This document shows positions 1 to 4,749 of a DNA stretch of 6,075 bases, piece after piece. Made by a program: the position numbers and the translations under genes. This DNA is from CAZBYL01 sp964522805 (lineage in GTDB: Bacteria > Synergistota > Synergistia > Synergistales > Synergistaceae). The number at the start of each line of letters is the position of its first letter. Positions within the stretch are counted from its first letter, which is position 1. A model generated the notes under the pieces. That model searched no databases. It saw only the letters and a program-made list of their open reading frames with translations, and had not been told where the DNA came from. The stretch spans positions 1 through 6,075 of the forward strand of contig CAZFWP010000103.1 in the NCBI GenBank assembly GCA_964522805.1, in the 5' to 3' direction.

Positions 1-1
1 A

Positions 2-469
2 CTCGCAGGTAAGAAACTTCTCCTTCTGGGAGAAAGGGACGGCGTTCCCGGACCCGCAATGGAGGCATGTCTGAAGGACAGCGGCGCTGAAATAGTATTT
101 TCCGCGACCGAGTGCTTTGTCTGAACCGCGGCAGGAGCAATGGACTTGCAGAATCAGCAGCGCATCATGGATGCGGCTGAAAAATTCGGAGCAGAGAACT
201 GTGTAGTAATACTTGGTTCATCTGACGCAGAAGGCGCAGAAATTTACGCCGAAACCGTCGCTAACGGCGATCCGACATTCGCAGGGCCACTTGCAGGAGT
301 CTCGTTGGGACTCGCGGTATACCACATTTTTGATGAAGCAATTCGTTCAGAGTGCGATCCAGCACAGTGGGAAGAGCAGATTTCCATGATGGAAATGGTT
401 CTTGATCCCGAAGCACTCGCAGCAGCTGTCAAAGGCATGCGCGACGAATATTCAAAGACAACTCTCTAA
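2..469 (+). CDS. grdA: Glycine/sarcosine/betaine reductase selenoprotein A (GrdA), 5' end missing, in-frame UGA = selenocysteine
   Basis: GrdA is the small selenocysteine protein of the cytoplasmic glycine reductase complex. It takes the carboxymethyl group from the substrate-specific protein B as a Sec-bound thioether, passes an acetyl unit to protein C, and is re-reduced by thioredoxin. Reading from base 2 gives 155 visible residues, with a single in-frame UGA at 122-124 inside the active-site motif C-F-V-U (Cys codon 113-115). Family hallmarks flank it: GERDGVPGPA before, TAAGAMDLQNQ directly after, then GDPTFAGPLAGV and the tail MMEMVLD. Known GrdA proteins are about 158 residues with Sec near position 44. 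Here Sec is the 41st visible codon, so only about three codons are missing at the left edge. The ATG at 140 is an internal Met (AGAMDL), not the start. A terminator follows the stop, so grdA ends its transcript. Identity is near certain; Sec insertion is inferred from the family and the motif. Confidence 0.97.
122..149 (+). promoter_or_regulatory. UGA selenocysteine codon with candidate bacterial SECIS hairpin
   Basis: The recoded UGA is at 122-124. Starting 13 bases after it, GCAA (137-140), loop TGGAC (141-145) and TTGC (146-149) form a 4-bp stem with a 5-base loop containing a GG pair. Bacterial SECIS elements lie within the coding sequence just 3' of the UGA, and the E. coli fdhF minimal hairpin begins at a similar distance with a GG-containing loop that binds SelB. 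The stem seen here is short, and I found no convincing lower stem or bulged U. The UGA call is strong; the exact hairpin is tentative. Confidence 0.65.
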
Positions 470-482
470 ATTTCAAGAGTTT

Positions 483-514
483 AAAGACACCCTACATAGT
501 AGGGTGTCTTTTTT
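483..514 (+). terminator. Rho-independent terminator of grdA
   Basis: A near-perfect inverted repeat lies 13 bases after the grdA stop: AAAGACACCCTAC (483-495), loop ATA (496-498), GTAGGGTGTCTTT (499-511), running into a T tract to 514. The 13-bp stem, tight loop and U run make a textbook intrinsic terminator on the plus strand. It separates the glycine reductase transcript from everything to the right. Confidence 0.94.
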
Positions 515-584
515 GATTTGTGCAATTATAAGCCTGGCCGTTTTACCACGTACCAGAAGAGCATGGCAAGCATAAATAACTTGC

Positions 585-1008
585 GTAAGCACTAACCCGT
601 ACCCAATCGCATGAAAGATAAAATTCTCCTCTGTAACCTAACAATGGGGAGGTCTTTTTTATGATTGACCATCTCGGCAAACAGATATATCTCGCATGCG
701 CCCCAACAGATATGCTTAAATAAACTAGAGGTCTGTCGTCTATTGTATAAGCGTCAAACAGAATAGACAACAAGCGATCAGGTTTTCTTACGAACATCTC
801 GCATAGCAAATATTTCCCGAATTAAGCAATGCTGCTGAAAATGTCAAATTATTTGGCTATTTGTATGCTTCTTTTGTTAACCTATAACTATTGCAGTACT
901 TGACGGAGCTCTATTAATCTGGGTGAACCTTGGCTGCGAAAGACCTGGGGTAGCCGCTAAACAGCCAGCTTCCACGTTTTACTGCGGCAGCAATTGTTTG
1001 CCGCTTAC
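585..1008. mobile_element. Possible eroded IS66-type element bounded by GTAAGC...GCTTAC
   Basis: IS66-family elements typically begin with GTAAGC-like terminal inverted repeats. GTAAGC occurs at 585-590, upstream of the tnpB remnant, and its complement GCTTAC at 1003-1008. Beyond the six bases the two ends agree only sporadically, and the flanking octamers (577-584 and 1009-1016) do not match as a target-site duplication. The enclosed 424 bases are far shorter than a complete element. The boundaries are therefore speculative; only the tnpB fragment inside is reasonably supported. Confidence 0.25.
661..789 (+). pseudogene. tnpB: Degenerate IS66-family tnpB (Orf2) remnant
   Basis: Translation from ATG 661 reads M-I-D-H-L-G-K-Q-I-Y-L-A-C-A-P-T-D-M-L-K, then stop (721-723), T-R-G-L-S-S-I-V, stop (748-750), A-S-N-R-I-D. 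This tracks the N-terminus of IS66 TnpB proteins, whose usual pattern is (V/I)YLACG-TDMRKSIDGLSxIVxxSFxLDPF. Both stops fall inside the alignable segment while the frame is kept, which indicates point-mutation decay. After about 770 the match fades and no DPF or FVFCNR motif follows, so most of the roughly 115-residue protein is missing. A Shine-Dalgarno-like GGGGAGG (646-652) sits 8 bases before the ATG, a relic of the original translation signal. TnpB is an accessory transposition protein of IS66 elements; its partner transposase TnpC is not visible. The identification rests on remembered family motifs. Confidence 0.72.
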
Positions 1009-1067
1009 CATTATTATCAGCGCAGCCACCATATTTACCGCTCTGCCTAACGTATAAACACAAATAT

Positions 1068-1102
1068 AAAGCCCCTCGCGCGCTTAAGCTGCAAGGGGCC
1101 TT
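1068..1102 (-). terminator. Probable intrinsic terminator of the leftward operon
   Basis: On the minus strand AAGGCCCCTTGC pairs with GCGAGGGGCTTT across an 11-base loop, giving a 12-bp stem with two G-U wobbles, followed by the U-rich tail ATATTTGTG. In plus-strand RNA the same two positions would be A-C and C-A mismatches, and no T run follows. The structure is therefore oriented for leftward transcription. It lies about 174 bases beyond the stop of the peptidase gene, which implies a long 3' untranslated region. Confidence 0.65.
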
Positions 1103-1275
1103 CAAAAAGTTTGCTTATTTTGTACGGTGAGAAGATATTGACGCCTGCGTGCTAATTAACATGAGAAACATCTGCGGCGGCAAGTTTACGCAAATTTATA
1201 ACCGGCTACAAGCGAAGCGCGAAGATCGTTTTATCCATTATGCGGAGCGGCAGTTTTGTAGCAATCTCTATTTAG

Positions 1276-2067
1276 CTATTTAGCCGATTTCTTAGGCTTG
1301 GCAATGAGCCACTGCTGAATCTGCTGTCCGGAGGGAAGTAAGCCGATGTCCATCCAAGTATAATAGAATCCTTCCGCTGATTCCACCATGTATCCGTCTT
1401 GATTGTGGTCGCAGACATCATAGCTGTCACTAAAGATAATGACGTCATCGGCAGTCTGCACTGTCCCCATAGTATCATATCCTATAATCACACGCCAGTG
1501 GCCGCCCCAGTACATGTTTTCTACCATGATCGGCGTACCCTCGCGCAAGTTTTTGAGGACAAAATCTTTAAATTTTCCCATAGTGGTAAAGCTGTAGCCA
1601 TCTTTATCAGCAGCGGTGAGGCTGGATTGGACTGTCCAATCTATACCCTTGAAAAATTCAACCATCTTTTCTGTACTGGTCCCTTTTTCGCCATTGATGT
1701 CAGCTTCGTTTAATGTGCCCATTAGACTGGAAAGCTGAAGCTCTTCAAATAATTTTACTTTGTAGTGGTCAAGAACAGTGAGAGCCGCGCAAGGTCCGCA
1801 GGTTGTCTCTGTTGATTGCTGATACGTTCTATATCCCGATATCATTATTAGACTTCCGTTGCTTTTCATGGTGAAGTAGTCCGGTGTTTTGAAATAGGGG
1901 GAATTTTTGACATCTGACAATCCGCGATAGGAGGATGCGCCCTCTGAGTTTGTTTCATAGCCCTTGGGATAGGGTATGACACGTTCTGATGCGACAGATG
2001 TTCCTGTTAAAATAACAAGCACAGCCAGCAACGCCGCTGCTGAGCTGCAAAAAGATATTTTTTTCAT
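1276..2067 (-). CDS. Secreted C39-like (papain-fold) cysteine peptidase family protein
   Basis: The 263-residue protein is predicted to be exported. Residues 1-26 form a signal peptide (MKK start, hydrophobic core, likely cleavage after S-V-A at 26). The mature part has the C39-like/papain-fold pattern: Q-Q-S-T-E-T-T-C-G-P-C around 83-93, with Cys90 in the TTCGP motif as likely nucleophile and Gln83/84 as candidate oxyanion residue. G-G-H-W-R-V-I-I-G-Y-D at 188-198 supplies His190, and D-S-Y-D at 214-217 supplies the Asp/Asn-type third residue. Bacteriocin-exporter C39 domains are N-terminal parts of ABC transporters, but here the domain stands alone with a signal peptide. A role in cleaving peptides outside the cytoplasm is inferred; the substrate is unknown. 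A good Shine-Dalgarno (AAAGGAG) sits about 8 bases before the ATG. It is the last gene of the leftward cluster, 46 bases after the preceding gene. Confidence 0.85.
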   Translation of the reverse strand: MKKISFCSSAAALLAVLVILTGTSVASERVIPYPKGYETNSEGASSYRGLSDVKNSPYFKTPDYFTMKSNGSLIMISGYRTYQQSTETTCGPCAALTVLDHYKVKLFEELQLSSLMGTLNEADINGEKGTSTEKMVEFFKGIDWTVQSSLTAADKDGYSFTTMGKFKDFVLKNLREGTPIMVENMYWGGHWRVIIGYDTMGTVQTADDVIIFSDSYDVCDHNQDGYMVESAEGFYYTWMDIGLLPSGQQIQQWLIAKPKKSAK

Positions 2068-2113
2068 CTATGACTCTCCTTTGCGTTACAGTATCTTTTT
2101 ATTTGTCATTAAA

Positions 2114-2734
2114 TCATTCTAAAGCCAATGAGCTGATTTTTGTTCTCTTCTCAGCACTAAGCAAAGGAGCCAACGCCACATTGAGCATGTGAACGTTGTC
2201 TACCCATAAAAAAGATAAACCAACAAGTAAATTTTCCGGTTCTTCTTTTGGCGCGAAGCAGAGGTTGCCGTTTACGACTCCCCATTCCAAAGCTTCCCAC
2301 GGGTAGAATTTTTCCGCGGCGCCACCTACAAGTTTTTTATCTATCTTATAGAGTCCACTGTCTTCAACAGCAGCATAATCGCTAAAGTTGTATCTCTTTC
2401 CCGCTCTGAGCCCGTCAACCATCTCGGTTAACAGCCTCCGTCCTACGGCCTTCCAGTATCTGTCTGTCAAGTGCCCGTAAAAATCCTTCTGTTTCGTTCT
2501 GACGGTAAATTCCCTATCGTTTGTTCCGAATGTCGCAGTGCAAATACGTTTTGGAAGCAGACCTCCACGCTTTTGTTCGATACCCCAGCGAAGTCTGGTG
2601 ATCGTTTTCAGCGGGAAAAGTTCTCCGCACCAAAGAAAGCCCTTAGGGGAAATTTCGAGTGATCTACGAAAGGGCCACAATCCAAAACTGCATTGAAAGT
2701 CAATTTCCTGCTGCCATGACATTGCTTTTTCCAT
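2114..2734 (-). CDS. Uncharacterised cytoplasmic protein, possibly two tandem PH-like domains
   Basis: I do not recognise this 206-residue protein. It has no signal peptide or membrane segment and is rich in Trp, Phe and basic residues. Two halves look alike. Residues ~24-112 run from a beta-rich start (SLEISPKGFLWCGELFPLKT..LRWG) to a long amphipathic helix (FYGHLTDRYWKAVGRRLLTE). Residues ~120-195 run from AAVEDSGLYKI through FYPWEALEWGV to a C-terminal helix (VDNVHMLNVALAPLL). The shared order of a G-L/G-F turn, an F-P/Y-P segment, an L-x-W-G strand, more strands and a closing helix suggests a duplicated PH-like fold, but this is read by eye. The chosen ATG has GAGGTG about 8 bases upstream; an alternative in-frame ATG (MSWQQE) lies four codons in. 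It lies 35 bases after the pilin-like gene. Confidence 0.8.
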   Translation of the reverse strand: MEKAMSWQQEIDFQCSFGLWPFRRSLEISPKGFLWCGELFPLKTITRLRWGIEQKRGGLLPKRICTATFGTNDREFTVRTKQKDFYGHLTDRYWKAVGRRLLTEMVDGLRAGKRYNFSDYAAVEDSGLYKIDKKLVGGAAEKFYPWEALEWGVVNGNLCFAPKEEPENLLVGLSFLWVDNVHMLNVALAPLLSAEKRTKISSLALE

Positions 2735-2769
2735 TTTTCTACACCTCTGCAGTCAATCTGTTTGCGCTG

Positions 2770-3231
2770 CTATTTTATGGTGATAAGACCGTAAACTGAA
2801 ACGGTCAGGAGAACTTTCTTCGCTCTGTTGGTTTTTGATCTGACAGAGAGAGTCAAAGCAGGCGTCAGCGTCTGCCAGACGCCGTCATAAGAAAGCGTCG
2901 TTACAGATGGACTCTCATTTCTGATGAACACCCTCGATGAACGGTAGACCAACTTAGCAGAAGCGACATCTTCTCCTGCCGCGACAGCGCGAATTTCCAT
3001 ATCTCCGCTCGGCGTCTGCGAAAGATAGATTTTAACCGATCTACCCTCTCTATTCGCCATTGTCATTATCCCTGAGAACCACATGGCGAGAGTATCCGCC
3101 TCTTCTTGTAGAACACGGCTATCACTGTCATATTTTGACACGGAGATAAGGCAGATAGAGAAGAGCGTCATCAGTATCGTCAAAGCAACAATTAATTCAA
3201 CAAGTGTAACGCCTCTGTACAGAGGTCTCAT
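2770..3231 (-). CDS. Type IV pilin-like / pseudopilin protein (GspH/FimT-like)
   Basis: The 153-residue product starts with a class-III prepilin signature: a short basic leader MRPLYRG, then V-T-L-V-E-L-I-V-A-L-T-I-L at 8-20. Cleavage by prepilin peptidase is expected after Gly7, with Glu12 as the conserved Glu5 of the mature protein and residues 8-30 as the hydrophobic helix. An amphipathic continuation follows (LQEEADTLAMWFSGIMTMAN, 41-60), then a G-R-S-V-K-I-Y-L strand and a beta-rich remainder ending G-L-I-T-I-K, the layout of minor pseudopilins such as GspH/FimT. No other pilus or type II secretion gene is in the window, so assembly partners must be elsewhere. The start is 10 bases after the thioesterase stop. 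The only purine-rich site (AGGA, overlapping that gene's end) is weak and rather far, so translation is probably coupled. Confidence 0.85.
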   Translation of the reverse strand: MRPLYRGVTLVELIVALTILMTLFSICLISVSKYDSDSRVLQEEADTLAMWFSGIMTMANREGRSVKIYLSQTPSGDMEIRAVAAGEDVASAKLVYRSSRVFIRNESPSVTTLSYDGVWQTLTPALTLSVRSKTNRAKKVLLTVSVYGLITIK

Positions 3232-3241
3232 AACTTGACGG

Positions 3242-3664
3242 CTAGGATCCTATGCTTTTGCTTCTCATCCATTCGTAGAATGGGTGCTCTTCACGGTAAA
3301 GGTGTCCCTCTCTGTCGGTGCAGCCGTGTTTCGTCCAACCCTCGGCTATCAGTTTGTAGTCAGAGAGCCTCATGATTCGGTATTCAAAGGTTACACTGTG
3401 TATCTTCACGTCAGCAACCCTACACCATAGCTGTATCTGTTCATCGTAGCAGGCTGGGTGTTTGTAACGGCAGTGCGCCTCAACAACAGGAAGCAGCAGT
3501 CCCTCTTTTTCCCAGTCAGCATAGGAAACACCCCACTGGCGGCAAAGTTCTGTTCTTGCTATTTCAAACCAGGCAAGGTAATTGGCGTTGTATACCACTC
3601 CCATCTGGTCTGTCTCACTGTAGCGGACTCTTATTGTGGTTGTCAGTGTGTAGTCTTTGCTCAT
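3242..3664 (-). CDS. YbgC/FadM-type acyl-CoA thioesterase (hot-dog fold, 4HBT family)
   Basis: The 140-residue protein has the length of a single hot-dog-fold thioesterase, which hydrolyses acyl-CoA to the free acid and CoA in the cytoplasm. The signature R-Y-S-E-T-D-Q-M-G-V-V-Y-N-A-N-Y lies at 14-29, with Asp19 as the expected catalytic residue, followed by the long helix YLAWFEIARTELCRQWG. The middle YKHPACYDEQIQLWCRV and VTFEYRIMR segments match the family's beta-sheet, and AEGWTKHGCTD corresponds to the conserved A-E-G-x-T-x-H/L-V strand. Substrate preference (short aliphatic, 4-hydroxybenzoyl or long-chain CoA) cannot be read. AAAGGAG about 7 bases before the ATG fixes the start. It follows the nitroreductase by 17 bases; co-transcription is likely. 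E. coli ybgC sits with tol-pal, which is not the case here. Confidence 0.93.
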   Translation of the reverse strand: MSKDYTLTTTIRVRYSETDQMGVVYNANYLAWFEIARTELCRQWGVSYADWEKEGLLLPVVEAHCRYKHPACYDEQIQLWCRVADVKIHSVTFEYRIMRLSDYKLIAEGWTKHGCTDREGHLYREEHPFYEWMRSKSIGS

Positions 3665-3681
3665 TGTAGCGCTCCTTTCAT

Positions 3682-4503
3682 TTAAAGCCAGGTTATGTTA
3701 ACGTCCTCACGAGGAGGAAACTGTCTTGTCGGTTTTATCTCAGGATAGCCAAGCATCTGCGCACCGCACACATGTTCGTCCTCAGCGATTTCCAAAAACT
3801 CACGCAGTCCGGCAAAGTTTCTCACCGCCATGGTCAAAAATCCCCCCCAGCAAGCGCCTACTCCCATGCTGTGAGCCGCCAGTTCAAGGTATGTAAGCGC
3901 AATAGTGCCGTCCTCGGGCCAGCGGTGGCTCTTTGGAACAACCGCTATCGCCGCATTGGGAGCACCTCGCAGCAATCCGTCCGTTCCTTCTTTGGCTTTG
4001 GCTATCATATGAGCACCGAGAAGCGCCAGCTGCGAAGTGGGATCTTTGAATATCTCTTCACGCATCCAGCAGAGAATAAGATTTACAATTTGCTTGGTCT
4101 TTTGAGCGTCTCGAGAAACAATCCAACGTACAGGCTGATCGTTGCAGGCTGTGGGCGCCATTTTCACCGTATCAAATATCCTAGTCAGCACTTCTTTTGA
4201 TAACGGTTCTTGTTTATAGCGTCTGACACTGCGCCTGGTTTTTAAGAAATTTTGCGCCGCACTCTCGCTGGGCATCTCCAACTCCGAGGCACAAATTAAC
4301 TCCGCAGGGTTTAAAGATGAAAGGCTGTCGGCTGACGAGGGACAAAATAGCGTGCAGTGTCCGCACCCAACACAGCTGCCTGCTTTGCGGGCATCTATTT
4401 CCGGCAGAGCTGTCTCGCCAAAACCGATTATTCCGCAAGGACATACGGAGATACAGATTCCGCATTTGGTACATTTTAAAGGGTCAACTATCAATGTTGG
4501 CAT
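3682..4503 (-). CDS. Ferredoxin-nitroreductase fusion (2[4Fe-4S] + FMN nitroreductase domain)
   Basis: The 273-residue cytoplasmic oxidoreductase has two parts. Residues 1-60 are a bacterial-type dicluster ferredoxin: C11-x2-C14-x2-C17-x3-C21-P and C44-x2-C47-x2-C50-x3-C54-P, enough ligands for two [4Fe-4S] clusters. From about residue 84 the nitroreductase fold begins with F-L-K-T-R-R-S-V-R-R-Y, the FMN-phosphate-binding start. It continues with A-P-T-A-C-N-D-Q-P-V-R-W (usual form A-P-S-x-x-N-x-Q-P-W) and the late segment MGVGACWGGFL. Such fusions are common in anaerobes and probably pass electrons from clusters to FMN, but the physiological acceptor is unknown. GGGAGG lies about 7 bases before the ATG. 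It is the first gene of the leftward cluster, with a consensus -10 box upstream. Confidence 0.93.
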   Translation of the reverse strand: MPTLIVDPLKCTKCGICISVCPCGIIGFGETALPEIDARKAGSCVGCGHCTLFCPSSADSLSSLNPAELICASELEMPSESAAQNFLKTRRSVRRYKQEPLSKEVLTRIFDTVKMAPTACNDQPVRWIVSRDAQKTKQIVNLILCWMREEIFKDPTSQLALLGAHMIAKAKEGTDGLLRGAPNAAIAVVPKSHRWPEDGTIALTYLELAAHSMGVGACWGGFLTMAVRNFAGLREFLEIAEDEHVCGAQMLGYPEIKPTRQFPPREDVNITWL

Positions 4504-4559
4504 TCAAATTCCTCCCGCTGTTTTATCCTAAGTAACCCATGTGAGAGTTTACTATTGTT

Positions 4560-4565
4560 ATTATA
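4560..4565 (-). promoter_or_regulatory. Candidate -10 box for the leftward operon
   Basis: On the minus strand the sequence AAGG-TATAAT-AACAATAG contains a perfect sigma-70-type -10 hexamer. Transcription would start near 4552, giving a 5' leader of about 50 bases before the nitroreductase ATG at 4503. At 16-18 bases upstream there is no good TTGACA match (closest TATGGG/ATGGGG). An A/T-rich block (4600-4620) further up could act as an UP element. The -10 is clear, the full promoter only plausible. Confidence 0.5.
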
Positions 4566-4707
4566 CCTTCTGAGAGGTTTGCCCCATATAGGATAAGGCT
4601 TAAAAAAAACTTTTTTGCTTGTTTTTCTAAGTTCCCGAAATTCATTAGGGTAATTAACGAAGATAATAATCAGCATGAATACCAAGGAGAGCACAGCAGT
4701 ACCAATA

Positions 4708-4713
4708 TATAAT
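4708..4713 (+). promoter_or_regulatory. Weak candidate -10 box for the serpin gene
   Basis: TATAAT occurs within CAATATATAATTGAACC. Initiation around 4720 would leave a leader of about 30 bases, including the Shine-Dalgarno AGGAGG (4733-4738) and the ATG at 4750. No convincing -35 element is found 16-18 bases upstream (AGGAGA region), and the surroundings are generally A/T-rich, so a chance match is quite possible. Confidence 0.35.
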
Positions 4714-4749
4714 TGAACCGTAAATAATTAATAGGAGGCTTTTAACAAA

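Larger units (their letters stand above)
515..1275. other. Gene-poor spacer of about 760 bases with insertion-sequence debris
   Basis: No intact gene can be supported here. The spacer sits between the grdA terminator and the converging leftward operon. It contains an eroded IS66-type tnpB start (661-~789) and a minus-strand terminator (1068-1102). Between 790 and 1067 I recognise no protein similarity in any frame. That stretch has one short inverted repeat, GCGGCA (984-989) with TGCCGC (999-1004), which lacks a T run on either strand. From 1103 to 1275 the sequence is probably the 3' untranslated part of the leftward transcript. It contains a 7-bp inverted repeat GCTACAA (1205-1211)/TTGTAGC (1256-1262) of unknown meaning and a tandem TATTTAGC duplication (1269-1284) spanning the end of the peptidase gene. 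Confidence 0.7.
4504..4749. other. Divergent intergenic region between operon and serpin gene
   Basis: These 246 A/T-rich bases separate the leftward operon from the rightward serpin gene and must hold both promoters. A TATAAT lies on each strand (4560-4565 minus, 4708-4713 plus). Poly-A/poly-T runs around 4602-4618 (TAAAAAAAACTTTTTTG) could bend DNA. I see no clear operator palindrome, riboswitch or RNA gene. Confidence 0.6.

Noticed and set aside
625..660. Hairpin TCTCCTC/GGGGAGG followed by T6, resembling a second plus-strand terminator
   Set aside because: The stem needs two G-U pairs and a 14-base loop, and GGGGAGG is better explained as the Shine-Dalgarno of the tnpB remnant starting at 661.
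543..809. 88-codon open frame on the minus strand
   Set aside because: It lies antisense to the recognisable tnpB fossil, has no family resemblance, and no ribosome site was noted.
984..1004. Inverted repeat GCGGCA-N9-TGCCGC
   Set aside because: No T run on either strand and no neighbouring gene end to serve; too short to call an operator.
914..1105. 63-codon open frame on the minus strand
   Set aside because: It spans the minus-strand terminator hairpin, has no recognisable motif, and its composition looks like intergenic sequence.
1161..1283. 40-codon plus-strand open frame starting ATGAGAAACATC
   Set aside because: There is no Shine-Dalgarno, it runs into the 3' end of the convergent peptidase gene, and the peptide is not recognisable.
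1399..1713. 104-codon plus-strand open frame
   Set aside because: It lies wholly antisense to the C39-like peptidase gene, whose motifs are clear; it is a shadow frame.
3772..4200. 142-codon plus-strand open frame
   Set aside because: It is antisense to the nitroreductase domain and has no protein family features.
4491..4694. 67-codon minus-strand open frame with a hydrophobic N-terminus (LSLVFMLIIIFVNY) overlapping the nitroreductase start
   Set aside because: It starts with GTG without a ribosome site, crosses the likely -10 box and leader of the operon, and has no known motif after the hydrophobic stretch.
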